From NCBI GenBank assembly GCA_963677085.2, contig CAXXFH010000001.1, positions 124,001 through 188,000 of the forward strand: DNA of 64,000 nucleotides. The letters are read 5' to 3'. The translations under genes and the position numbers were made by a program. Source of the stretch: G963677085 sp963677085 (lineage in GTDB: Bacteria > Planctomycetota > Planctomycetia > Pirellulales > Thermoguttaceae). The notes under the pieces were generated by a model, which did no database searches, was not told where the DNA came from, and worked only from the letters and a program-made list of their open reading frames with translations. Shown piece after piece: positions 1 through 8,290 of the stretch (within the stretch, counting starts at the first letter, position 1; every line of letters begins with the position of its first letter).

Positions 1-23
1 GGGATTCTGGTTACAGACGCTTG

Positions 24-115
24 CATAGTCAATGAGTGGAAGGCGACCAACGGAAGCCTGGATTTCCAGGCGTTCGGTTCCCGAAAGCGATCCTTTTCAA
101 CGCAAGCGTCAATAA
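24..115. repeat. Dispersed intergenic repeat, copy 1
   Basis: This stretch matches 61802-61877 over about 75 bases with scattered substitutions and one roughly 16-base insertion near position 70. Both copies begin with CATAG, share a GACCAACGG core, continue through AAGCGATC and end with TCAATAA. The core GCGACCAACGGAAGCC at 43-58 also appears reverse-complemented at 12191-12216 and 38764-38778. No gene is visible before the channel gene at 252. Confidence 0.6.
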
Positions 116-251
116 CGGTGTTTTTTGTCGGGCAATGGTCTCTGTGCCTCGTCTTGGAGCAAGTACCGATTTGCGGTAGATTTTACGCGATTCGTGGCCG
201 TTTGGGTATTGCCGCACGGCCCATCGCCTTTTTTGCTGCCTGGAAATCGTC

Positions 252-1100
252 ATGCCACAAAATCCGAACGTATCGCCGCTCGCCCCGCACCCACCCGGTT
301 TGAGGCCTTGGCAGGCCCGGCTGCACGAAGTGATCTTCGAAGCCGATACACCCGCGGGAAAGGCCTTCGATGTGGCCCTGCTTGTGACGATCCTGCTGAG
401 CATCGTGGTCGTAATGCTGGAGAGTGTAGCCAGCATTCGACAAACCTACGGACGTTTTCTCTACGGTGCCGAATGGTTGTTTACGATCCTTTTCACCATC
501 GAATATGCTTTGCGCCTGGCCTGCGTGAGCCGGCCGGCACGCTACGCGAGAAGTTTCTTTGGCGTCGTCGACCTTTTGGCCATTGTGCCGACGTATTTGA
601 GCCTCGTGGTGGTGGGCTCACAGTCGCTTATCGTGATTCGAGCGTTCCGTTTGCTGCGCGTCTTCCGCGTGTTCAAGCTTTCGCGTTACTTGAGCGAAGG
701 TCGGGCGATCGTGTTGGCGTTGAAGGCCTCGCAGCGCAAGATTACCGTCTTTTTGGTAACGGTGCTCACCGTGGTGCTAATTATTGGCGCAGCGATGTAC
801 CTGATCGAAGGTCCCCAACACGGTTTCACGAGCATTCCGGTGGCCGTGTATTGGGCCGTGGTTACGATGACCACGGTCGGCTACGGCGACATCGCCCCGC
901 AGACCGTGCCGGGCCAGGCCCTGGCCGCCGTAGTGATGATCCTCGGCTACAGCATCATCATCGTCCCGACCGGCATCTTTTCGGTGGAGATCGCCGTGGA
1001 ACGCCTCCGCGGTGCCAGCACTCAGGCCTGCCCGAGTTGTAGCGCCGAAGGGCATGATGTGGACGCGCGATACTGCAAGTATTGCGGAACACGTCTCTGA
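252..1100 (+). CDS. Voltage-gated-type potassium channel with C-terminal zinc ribbon
   Basis: A 282-residue inner-membrane ion channel subunit, expected to form tetramers that pass K+. Six membrane segments can be placed: S1 about 40-57, S2 72-91, S3 102-118, S4 124-146, S5 163-184 and S6 222-243. S4 carries the classic triplet spacing of charges (R130, R133, R136, R139, then K142 and R145), which indicates voltage sensing. The selectivity filter TVGYGD lies at 208-213. After S6 the protein ends in a short cytoplasmic zinc ribbon with C260, C263, C275 and C278, an uncommon tail for a bacterial Kv-type channel. The ATG at 252 is the only start that leaves a sensible cytoplasmic N-terminus. The physiological gating signal cannot be read from the sequence. 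Confidence 0.93.
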   Translation: MPQNPNVSPLAPHPPGLRPWQARLHEVIFEADTPAGKAFDVALLVTILLSIVVVMLESVASIRQTYGRFLYGAEWLFTILFTIEYALRLACVSRPARYARSFFGVVDLLAIVPTYLSLVVVGSQSLIVIRAFRLLRVFRVFKLSRYLSEGRAIVLALKASQRKITVFLVTVLTVVLIIGAAMYLIEGPQHGFTSIPVAVYWAVVTMTTVGYGDIAPQTVPGQALAAVVMILGYSIIIVPTGIFSVEIAVERLRGASTQACPSCSAEGHDVDARYCKYCGTRL

Positions 1101-1268
1101 CGAGAGCCTTCTCAGTCCAAGTTGGTGCTGCCAGCCAGTGCCGAACACGGACATACAAGCTGGTTGCCCGTGGCGTTCAGCAATCCAAATTGCCGAAGCA
1201 CCAGCAGCACTGTGCGGAGTTTTGGGCCGCCGGACTGTCTTTCCTTGTCTCTTCGGATGCCCAAAAGT

Positions 1269-1285
1269 CACCACCCATGGTGGTG
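1269..1285. other. Small perfect hairpin downstream of the channel gene
   Basis: CACCACC (1269-1275) pairs perfectly with GGTGGTG (1279-1285) around a CAT loop. A T5 run follows only at 1296-1300, so a terminator role is possible but weak. The rest of 1101-1490 shows nothing recognisable. Confidence 0.35.
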
Positions 1286-1490
1286 GTTGCTGGCGTTTTT
1301 CTGCCGGGTGGGATCTGGCGCCTGTGACGTAAGCTCACGGGATTTCCACGAAATCTGATTTTGCCTGGCGAAAATCGCTTGACGCGGACTCAGTTCTTAT
1401 TAGAATGGCGGCATACGTTGTATACATGCTTGATAAGCGGAAAAACAAGAACAACAAGACAATAATGAATAATCGGTACTCCAGATATTT

Positions 1491-1520
1491 TTGTCATTCG
1501 CCTGTGATAGTAAGTATAGT
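1491..1520 (+). promoter_or_regulatory. Candidate sigma-70-type promoter for the PEP-CTERM gene
   Basis: A -35 box TTGTCA (1491-1496, 5 of 6 consensus) and a -10 box TATAGT (1515-1520, 5 of 6) are separated by 18 bases, inside a locally AT-rich stretch (about 1380-1560). Transcription would start near 1527 and give a leader of roughly 220 nt before the start codon at 1746. Confidence 0.5.
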
Positions 1521-1524
1521 AGGT

Positions 1525-1558
1525 ATCTAATGCTGCTTAGGCGTACATGCCATTAGAT
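1525..1558 (+). promoter_or_regulatory. Leader hairpin at the predicted transcript start
   Basis: ATCTAATG (1525-1532) is perfectly complementary to CATTAGAT (1551-1558), with an 18-nt loop. It sits at the predicted 5' end of the transcript for the gene at 1746, so it could be a 5' stabilising or regulatory element. It matches no riboswitch class I recognise. Confidence 0.35.
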
Positions 1559-1745
1559 GTATCTTGTCTGTCTGGGTGGCGAAAGTTGTTTGTGCGTTCT
1601 GGGTGTGTTTGGAGGTTTGGCGAGGATGCCGATAAACCTGAATATTTCCAGGAGCCATGCGATTTGAATTCGGTGACCTACCGGCGCGGGCCGGATTTTC
1701 CAGTGGTTCGAGTTGGCGCAGTACTCGCTCGTGGAGGATTATTCG

Positions 1746-2555
1746 ATGACCAAAGGCAGCATGTGGATTTCGTCGACCGCGTTTCTGGCCTCACTCATTC
1801 TGTTGACGTCTGCTGGGGCTAGGGCCGCCAATATCACCAGCGACATGGCGGCCTATTGGCAGTTCGACGAGGGAATCGGCCAGCAAGCAGCGGATGTAAG
1901 TGGAAACGAAAAACACGCCACTCTAGGGGCCAGCGGCGATTCCGATGACAATGATCCGACTTGGACGACCGAGGGCCCGACGGGCCACTCGTTGCTGTTC
2001 GAGGGCAACGACTATCTTTTGACGCCGAATGTGTTCGACATTGGGACCGGCCCGGTCAGCATCGCCCTGGCGTTCAAGCAAACCGAAACGGCGGACTTCC
2101 AATACTTGCTAGCTAACAAGAGCAACTTCGACAACAATTTTTTTCGCGTTGGTTTTAATAACAACGATGGAAGACTTCGAGTCTACAGCGAGGAAGATGG
2201 GGGCGCGAATACCTACTTTATTACTTCCGATGCCTACACGGATGAATGGCATCACCTGGTCGTTACTCGAGAGGGCAGCGTCGGGAGACTGTACGTCGAC
2301 GGAGCGCATTTGACGGACTTCACGACCATGGGAGGTGATTTGGGTACTGCGACTGATCAATGGATCCTTGGGCAGGGAGGGACTGGAGGATTCTTTCGAG
2401 GCTACATGACCGAAGTGCGGGTGTACGGCCGTGCGTTAAGTGCCGACGACGTTGCCGACCTGTACGGGACCGTCGTGCCGGAGCCTTCGACGCTTCTGCT
2501 AACGGCTGTCTCCCTATTTGGGTTGGCCTTCTATGGCTGGCGGCGCAGGCGGTGA
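1746..2555 (+). CDS. Secreted LamG-like PEP-CTERM protein
   Basis: A 269-residue exported protein. An N-terminal signal peptide (about 1-30) is followed by a concanavalin A/LamG-type jelly-roll domain (about 35-235), seen in the run from the 'AAYWQFDEG' start to 'LYVDGAHLTDF' and 'GYMTEVRVYGRALSADDV'. The C-terminus is a textbook PEP-CTERM sorting signal: VPEP at about 244-247, a hydrophobic helix, then an arginine cluster. The start is set at ATG 1746 because GGAGGA lies 7 bases upstream at 1733-1738; an in-frame ATG at 1713 would put 11 charged residues ahead of the signal peptide. LamG domains often bind carbohydrate, which fits the glycan island downstream, but the ligand is unknown. Confidence 0.85.
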   Translation: MTKGSMWISSTAFLASLILLTSAGARAANITSDMAAYWQFDEGIGQQAADVSGNEKHATLGASGDSDDNDPTWTTEGPTGHSLLFEGNDYLLTPNVFDIGTGPVSIALAFKQTETADFQYLLANKSNFDNNFFRVGFNNNDGRLRVYSEEDGGANTYFITSDAYTDEWHHLVVTREGSVGRLYVDGAHLTDFTTMGGDLGTATDQWILGQGGTGGFFRGYMTEVRVYGRALSADDVADLYGTVVPEPSTLLLTAVSLFGLAFYGWRRRR

Positions 2556-2728
2556 CCGCCAAGGCGCCGGCTCGAACATATTGCGAAGGCGAACACGAAA
2601 CACACTTTTCACCATCAGTCAGATGGTTGTGTTGGCAAGGCGACAAAAGACATTTCGATCGATTGCCACATTGAGTGGATGTAAGCCCAAAGGATTGCCT
2701 TCACACACAGTACTTGGGGAGATCGCCG

Positions 2729-3682
2729 ATGCGTAAGATTGGACGTAGGGCGGCTCGATATCAAATCCCTGGCTTCACCCTGGTCGAGTTGCTAGTGGTG
2801 ATTGCCATTATCGGAATCCTCATTGCGTTGTTGCTGCCCGCGGTACAGTCCGCGAGAGAAGCGGCGCGAACTGCCCAGTGCTGTAATAATCTTAAGCAGT
2901 TGGCGTTGGCCGTGCATGGCTATGCTAGTGCGCAGGGGGTGTTTCCGCCGGGAATGATCGTGGCGGGCACCAACTCCTGGCAGGAAGCCCATACCGGCGA
3001 GCACGGTACAAGTTGGATGCTCCGGATTTTGCCCTATGTCGAGCAATCCACACTTTTTGAAAAGTGGGACTTCACGGCCAACGTCCTCGGAAACGTCGAC
3101 GTGGCAAGAATCGACATCGCCGGCTTTTATTGTCCAACGCGGCGCAACGGCGTGCGCAGTGAAGACGTTCCCATCATGTTCGAGAATTGGGAATCCGGCG
3201 GAACCGACTACGGCGGCTGCGTGGGCGAAAGCAACTCATGGTACGACAACGGTACGCAGAGCGCGCCGCCGTTCGACCACGAATACAACGGAAACTCCGT
3301 GGCCAACGAACGCGGAGTGTTTGGGGCCAACAACGCGACTAGTTTCGCACAAATCCGCGACGGCACCAGCAACACACTCCTGCTGGGCGAGATGCAGCGG
3401 CTTTACCTCAACGAGAACGCTTACACCCTAGGCGCAGGCACCAGCCAAGATGGCTGGGCCGTGGGCGGAGTGGCCACGCTATTTGGCACCGATGACGATG
3501 TGGCCAGCAATCCAGGCGGCTTGAACAACGGCATGTTCGAAAGCGCTGGCAGCCTTCACCCGGGCGGCGCCAACTTCGCGTTTGCCGATGGCAGCGTAAG
3601 GTTTCTTTCCGAAAACATCGACACGACGATGTACGAAGACATGGGTAGTATCGCCGACGGGACCGTGGTGAATCTGCAGTAG
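2729..3682 (+). CDS. DUF1559 family pseudopilin-like protein
   Basis: A 317-residue member of the large planctomycete DUF1559 family. It begins with a type IV prepilin/pseudopilin leader: a basic N-terminus, cleavage expected after G15, then FTLVELLVV with the conserved Glu at mature position 5 and a long hydrophobic helix to about residue 40. The C-terminal part contains the family hallmark 'H-x9-DG' region, here HPGG followed by FADGSVRF. A GGGGAGA ribosome-binding site at 2716-2722 selects ATG 2729 over upstream in-frame codons. These proteins probably form or ride on type II secretion-like pseudopili, but no member has a firm role. It ends 22 bases from the convergent fucosidase gene. Confidence 0.93.
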   Translation: MRKIGRRAARYQIPGFTLVELLVVIAIIGILIALLLPAVQSAREAARTAQCCNNLKQLALAVHGYASAQGVFPPGMIVAGTNSWQEAHTGEHGTSWMLRILPYVEQSTLFEKWDFTANVLGNVDVARIDIAGFYCPTRRNGVRSEDVPIMFENWESGGTDYGGCVGESNSWYDNGTQSAPPFDHEYNGNSVANERGVFGANNATSFAQIRDGTSNTLLLGEMQRLYLNENAYTLGAGTSQDGWAVGGVATLFGTDDDVASNPGGLNNGMFESAGSLHPGGANFAFADGSVRFLSENIDTTMYEDMGSIADGTVVNLQ

Positions 3683-3704
3683 TCTTTTTCGTGAGGCCAG
3701 GAAC

Positions 3705-4970
3705 CTACTCAAAACCGCCCGTGGCCTTTTTGCTCTTCGCGTGCGACGAAGTCTCCGCGGCCTTTGCCTTTGGGAAACCATGAGTGCGGAGGTGCTTGCC
3801 GACGGTCTTCAGAGTTGCCGCGTCGATCGGGTGGATCGAACCGTCGGGCAATGGGCCCGTATTCAGCAGTAGGTTGCAGTTCTGTCCGGCTGCGGCGGCC
3901 AGTTTGTCTAGCACAATGCCGGGCGTGTCGTGCTTGCCGTCGTCGGCCTTGCTGTAGCCCCAGACGTGCGGCTGCATTGTATCGCAAATTTCGTTGTGCT
4001 TTGTTTGGTTGCTCGCCCAGGCCTTTCGGGCGATAGCCACCGACTTCTCCCCGTAGCCGGCCTTCTCGACACGGTCGGCCAGACTGCGGCCGCTGCGTTC
4101 AGGTGCGGCAAAGTCCTCGGTGCCAGTGGCTCCTTGCTTGAACGAGAGCAACACCTGCGGCTGCAATTTGCGGACCAGGGCGTAGGTCTCTTCGACCGGG
4201 AAAAGATCGGGTCGCGCGTAGTAGGGCATGATCGGATCGAACCAGATGCCCGCCAACGGGCCATAGTTCGTCAGTAATTCGCGAAGTTGGGCGTGGACGA
4301 AGTTGATGTAGCGCCGCGAGTCTTCATCCTTCGTCCATTGGTACGCGGGATCGGGCTTTGCGTATGCGGGGCGAGCCATGTTACAGAACTGACGCGGGAA
4401 GAAGTACGGATGGCGCCAATCGCCCGCGTAGGAATAGTACAAAAAGCACCCCAGTCCCTTCTTCTCGCACTGCTCGGCCAACTCGCCAACCAGGTCGCGT
4501 TTGGCCGGGGTGTTCATCACGTTGTAGGCGCTGGCTTTGGAGTCGAATAGGCTGAAGCTATCGTGATGGCGCGACGTGAGGTTGACATACTTCATGCCGG
4601 CCTCGGCCGCCATATCGGTAATGAAGTCGGCATCGAAGTCCTTGCCCGTGAACCGTCCAGCCAACTTCTCATACTCGGCCACCGGGATTTTCTCGCGAAA
4701 CATGACCCATTCGCCGCGCCCCAGCAACGAATAAAGACCGTAGTGCATGAACAGCCCGTAGCGAGCGTCGGCAAACCATTTGCGTGCTGCGGCACGCGGA
4801 TCGTTGGCGTACAGCGTTTCGTAGTCCTTCAGATAGGATGGTACCGAAGACGTCGTACGGGCAACGGCCGGTATGGTCGAACCAACACCGGTCACCGCCG
4901 CCACCGATCCAGCGACCGTCGCTTTAAGGAAGGAACGACGGGCTACAGCGGTTTGCTTTGGTTGTCTCAT
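3705..4970 (-). CDS. Alpha-L-fucosidase, GH29, Tat-exported
   Basis: A 421-residue glycoside hydrolase expected to remove alpha-L-fucose from fucosylated polysaccharides by a retaining mechanism. A twin-arginine signal (ARRSFLKA, residues 10-17) followed by a hydrophobic stretch points to Tat export. GH29 landmarks are visible: GLFMHYGLYS (72-81), TSRHHDSF (132-139), and the nucleophile region GIWFD with D245 as the likely catalytic nucleophile. The ORF begins 27 bases downstream of the sulfatase stop codon, so the two genes are probably one minus-strand operon. Together they suggest a sulfated, fucose-containing substrate such as a fucoidan-type polymer, but the exact glycan is inferred. Specificity between alpha-1,2/3/4 linkages cannot be read. 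Confidence 0.93.
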   Translation of the reverse strand: MRQPKQTAVARRSFLKATVAGSVAAVTGVGSTIPAVARTTSSVPSYLKDYETLYANDPRAAARKWFADARYGLFMHYGLYSLLGRGEWVMFREKIPVAEYEKLAGRFTGKDFDADFITDMAAEAGMKYVNLTSRHHDSFSLFDSKASAYNVMNTPAKRDLVGELAEQCEKKGLGCFLYYSYAGDWRHPYFFPRQFCNMARPAYAKPDPAYQWTKDEDSRRYINFVHAQLRELLTNYGPLAGIWFDPIMPYYARPDLFPVEETYALVRKLQPQVLLSFKQGATGTEDFAAPERSGRSLADRVEKAGYGEKSVAIARKAWASNQTKHNEICDTMQPHVWGYSKADDGKHDTPGIVLDKLAAAAGQNCNLLLNTGPLPDGSIHPIDAATLKTVGKHLRTHGFPKAKAAETSSHAKSKKATGGFE

Positions 4971-4997
4971 CGTGAAACGCTCCTTGCAGCACGTCTA

Positions 4998-6455
4998 CTA
5001 CTTTTGTTTCTCGGCCGGATGCTTTTCGACCCAAGGCAGGGCCGGGTCGTTTACTCCTCGCATTCGGGCGACGATTTTGGCGTGTAACTCGGCAATCACT
5101 CGCTGAATCTCGGTGCTGTCGGCATCGATCAGATTGGTCGTTTCGGCCGGATCGTTTTTCAAATTGTACAACTCATCGCGTTCGGGATTGAGGAAATCGC
5201 GAACCAGTTTCCATTCGGGCGTGCGCCACATCCGCATGTGGGTGTGCGATTGATGGTGGGTGCTGTATTCCGCGTAAAACTCATTGTCCCACGGGATTTG
5301 TTTGCCTTTAAGGATGGGCAAGAAGTTGCGGCCACGGATCGTTTCGCCCTTGGGCAGTTCACCGCCCGCGATGGCTACGAGCGTGGGGTACCAGTCGAGA
5401 TTGGAAATGGTCTGTTGCACAACCGTGCCCGGCTTGACCACGCCTGGCCAACGGATGATCGTCGGCATGCGGATCGATCGGTCGTACATGTTGGGACGCT
5501 GCCCACGAGGGATGTTTTCGGTGGCCGGGGGCGGATCAGTGAGAATCCAGTGGCCGTTACCCTTGTGCCAGATTCCGCAATGGCCCATGTTGTAACCGTG
5601 GTCCGAACTGTAGATGACTAGGGTGTTGTCCGCTAGCCCCTGTTCGTTGAGCGTTTCGAGAATCTGGCCAACGGCGCGGTCCAAACTGGCCACCGATCCA
5701 AGGTACTCACGAGTTACCTTCTTCACTCGGGGAATGTTGAGTTTCGGATAATCGGGATTCGGAATGACGGGATCGAGATCTGCGTAACGTTCCCAGCAGT
5801 CTTCCGGCAAAGGAAGCCATGGGGCATGGGGCGTGCGGTGATGCATGCACAGAAGAAACGGCTTTTCGTGTTTGCGTTTCAAATAATCGATGGCGTGGCG
5901 CGTAAGAACGTCGATGGTCAGCTCGTCGAATTTGGTCGGCTTGCCGTCGACCTCCAACGTCGCCCCTTTCAGTCGGGTGCCCCCTTCCAGGAAGCCCATG
6001 AAATAGTCGAACCCCATCTTGGTCGGATGGAACTGCTCGGGGACGCCCAGATGCCATTTGCCCACCAGCGCGGTGTCGTAACCAGCCTTTTTGATGACCT
6101 CGGGCCAGATGACGGTTGCCGGATCGAGCCCCAAGTCGGGTTCCGTGCGAGGATGGATCCATTCGGTGATGCCCAGTTCCGTGCCGTAGCGGCTGGTCAT
6201 GATGCTCGCCCGAGAGGGACTGCACACCGGCGTGGTGGTAAACGTGTTGACCAGATACGCGCCGTCGTGGGCCAAACGGTCGAGATTTGGGGTGTGGGCC
6301 TGGGGGTTGCCGGCCGCTCCGACCGCCCAGGGGCCGTGGTCGTCGCTGTAGATGAACAAGATGTTCGGACGCTGTTGGGGAGCGGCTTTTGCAGCTAATG
6401 TCCAGCATGTTTGAATCAATAAGGCGGCGATCAGTACAGCAAATAGTCTTTTCAT
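4998..6455 (-). CDS. Formylglycine-dependent sulfatase
   Basis: A 485-residue type I sulfatase that hydrolyses sulfate esters, probably on polysaccharides. A signal peptide (1-25) is followed by NILFIYSDDHG with the metal-binding aspartates D38 and D39, and the modification motif CSPSR at 78-82, where C78 is converted to formylglycine. Later family motifs include GKWHLG and SSDHG. The start at 6455 is supported by AAGGAG about 9 bases upstream on the minus strand. It is the first gene of a likely two-gene operon with the GH29 fucosidase and is transcribed divergently from a XylR-type regulator, which makes substrate-controlled expression plausible. A formylglycine-generating enzyme is not encoded in the window. 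Confidence 0.95.
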   Translation of the reverse strand: MKRLFAVLIAALLIQTCWTLAAKAAPQQRPNILFIYSDDHGPWAVGAAGNPQAHTPNLDRLAHDGAYLVNTFTTTPVCSPSRASIMTSRYGTELGITEWIHPRTEPDLGLDPATVIWPEVIKKAGYDTALVGKWHLGVPEQFHPTKMGFDYFMGFLEGGTRLKGATLEVDGKPTKFDELTIDVLTRHAIDYLKRKHEKPFLLCMHHRTPHAPWLPLPEDCWERYADLDPVIPNPDYPKLNIPRVKKVTREYLGSVASLDRAVGQILETLNEQGLADNTLVIYSSDHGYNMGHCGIWHKGNGHWILTDPPPATENIPRGQRPNMYDRSIRMPTIIRWPGVVKPGTVVQQTISNLDWYPTLVAIAGGELPKGETIRGRNFLPILKGKQIPWDNEFYAEYSTHHQSHTHMRMWRTPEWKLVRDFLNPERDELYNLKNDPAETTNLIDADSTEIQRVIAELHAKIVARMRGVNDPALPWVEKHPAEKQK

Positions 6456-6544
6456 GGAAACATTCTCCTTGAAGAAGGTGGTGCAATTCTTGCTGAGGAA
6501 CGCCCCAAACGGTCATACTTCGATTAGTCGACTTCCTAGACCGA

Positions 6545-6576
6545 TTGACAACGGGTTGTCGAGCACCCACTATAAG
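6545..6576 (+). promoter_or_regulatory. Candidate promoter in the sulfatase/regulator divergent region
   Basis: A perfect TTGACA (6545-6550) is followed 20 bases later by TATAAG (6571-6576) in the 283-base divergent region. The spacing is longer than ideal, so the pair is only suggestive. An operator for the adjacent XylR-type regulator would be expected here, but I see no clear inverted repeat. Confidence 0.3.
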
Positions 6577-6738
6577 TTAGATGAGGGGTCAGGGCAAGTT
6601 TCGGTACGTTTGGCCTTGCACCGTAAGATTAGCGACCTGCGGGAACAGGATCTTGGCAAAGGTGCGGTAGCACCAATTGGTTGGCAGAGAAAGCCGCCCT
6701 GTGGGCGTTTGATTCAGGTAGACGGTGGGGAACACTCC

Positions 6739-7935
6739 ATGACTTTCAAGAAACGTCTTCCCGCCGCATCCCCCCGCCGCATCGCGCTACTCGTCGAGAC
6801 TTCGATGGGCAGCGGTCGGGAGATTGTTAAGGGCGTTGCCCGGTACGCGCGCGAAAGCGGGCAGTGGTCGGTGTATCATGAGCCGAGTCACGTGAAGAAG
6901 TCCGTGCCCGACTGGCTGAAACGTTGGCAAGGCGACGGAATTATCGCGCGCGTAAGAAACAAACCGCTTGCCGCCGAATTGCTCGCGATTGGCTTGCCCG
7001 TGATCGATGTGCTGGGCGACTGGCCTACGGCCGCGATACCCATTGTCCAAGTCGACGATAATTCCGTGGCGGACCTCGCTGCGTCTCATTTGCTGGAACG
7101 TGGTTTTCGTCAATTCGGTTTCTGCGGCATTGGCGGTCGACATTGGGCTTTGAAGCGACAGACGGCCTTCGTGGAAACGATCGGTGCCGCCGGTTATCCG
7201 TGTGCCGTTTACCAATTGCCCGTTTGGGACCGGATGCCGTGGTTTTCCGAAGATGATCGACAACAACTAGTCGCCTGGGTCGAAATGCTTCCGAAGCCGG
7301 CTGGGGTCATGGCCTGCAACGATCTGGCCGGGCAGCGGGTGTTGGCGGCTTGCCGGCAGGCAGACGTTCCGGTGCCCGAGGAAGTAGCCGTTGTTGGCGT
7401 AGATAACGACGAACCGCTTTGCGAGATTTCCGATCCCACGCTTTCTAGCATCATTCCGGTTCACGAACAGGTGGGCTACGCTGCTGCCGCACTGGTCGAC
7501 GGGCTGATCTCCGGCCAACCGGCACCGGAACAGGCCTTATACCTGAAGGCGACCGAGATTGTGGTGCGCCGTTCGAGCGACGTGTTGGCCGTCGACGACC
7601 CGGATCTTGCCACCGCGTTACGGTTCATTCGCACGTATGCCTGCGATGGTATCGCGGTGTGCGACGTGGTGAAATCGGTCGGGCTTTCCCGCAGTACGCT
7701 GGATCGGCGCTTTCGCGAGGCGTTTGGGCGTTCGGTCCATGAAGAGATCGTTCGGGTGCGGCTCCAACGAATCAAAGAGTTGCTGGCCCACAGCGAGTTG
7801 CCGCTGATCACGGTGGCCCGAAAGACGGGTTTCTCTCATCAGGAGTACTTCGGCGCGGTCTTCAAGGCGCAAACGGGCATGACACCCAACGAATACCGGC
7901 AGGAGCACCGTCGGCCCGGTCCGAGTGGCTACTGA
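6739..7935 (+). CDS. XylR-type transcriptional regulator (sugar-binding domain plus AraC HTH)
   Basis: A 398-residue one-component regulator, close in length to E. coli XylR. Residues about 12-275 form a LacI/periplasmic-binding-protein-like sensor ('RRIALLVETSMGSGREIVKG' near the start, 'GVMACNDLAGQRVL' in the middle). Residues about 292-392 carry two AraC-type helix-turn-helix motifs (VGLSRSTLDRRFREAFG and TGFSHQEYFGAVFK). ATG 6739 is chosen because GGTGGGG precedes it by about 8 bases and the sensor domain starts directly after; an in-frame extension to 6454 lacks domain character. It stands between the sulfatase-fucosidase operon and the esterase/GH16/GH27 genes, so it probably senses a sugar released from the target glycan. 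The actual inducer is unknown. Confidence 0.9.
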   Translation: MTFKKRLPAASPRRIALLVETSMGSGREIVKGVARYARESGQWSVYHEPSHVKKSVPDWLKRWQGDGIIARVRNKPLAAELLAIGLPVIDVLGDWPTAAIPIVQVDDNSVADLAASHLLERGFRQFGFCGIGGRHWALKRQTAFVETIGAAGYPCAVYQLPVWDRMPWFSEDDRQQLVAWVEMLPKPAGVMACNDLAGQRVLAACRQADVPVPEEVAVVGVDNDEPLCEISDPTLSSIIPVHEQVGYAAAALVDGLISGQPAPEQALYLKATEIVVRRSSDVLAVDDPDLATALRFIRTYACDGIAVCDVVKSVGLSRSTLDRRFREAFGRSVHEEIVRVRLQRIKELLAHSELPLITVARKTGFSHQEYFGAVFKAQTGMTPNEYRQEHRRPGPSGY

Positions 7936-8116
7936 GGTCGCGGCGATTTGCGGTAGATTAGCCGTGGGAATTTGGCAATTCGCGTTGGACATTGGTATAT
8001 CCTAAGACATCCGGCTGAATACGCCTTCGTGAATGTCGGCGTGACAAAAGTCCTACAACAAATGGGAAAATATCTCCTTGAGGGTAAGATGCCTTAACAG
8101 GCAAGATTACGGTGGG

Positions 8117-8148
8117 ACGCAGATGCCTTGGAGCCAGCCAAGCTGCGT
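8117..8148. other. Intergenic stem-loop upstream of the esterase gene
   Basis: ACGCAG (8117-8122) and CTTGG (8127-8131) pair with CCAAG (8138-8142) and CTGCGT (8143-8148), giving an 11-bp stem with one 4-nt bulge. It lies in the 355-base gap 7936-8290. It could be a leader structure of the esterase gene; nothing else in this gap is recognisable. Confidence 0.35.
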
Positions 8149-8290
8149 TCTGCCGAAACTCGGTGTTGTATCGTTTCTGTTTCACCAGGTGGGACACTCT
8201 CTTTTTGTACGGGCCGCATTTCATTCGCGCTGCGAGTGTCGTCGGTTGTGCGCCAATTCACTTCGACAACCCCCTATCCCCTCTGAAACC

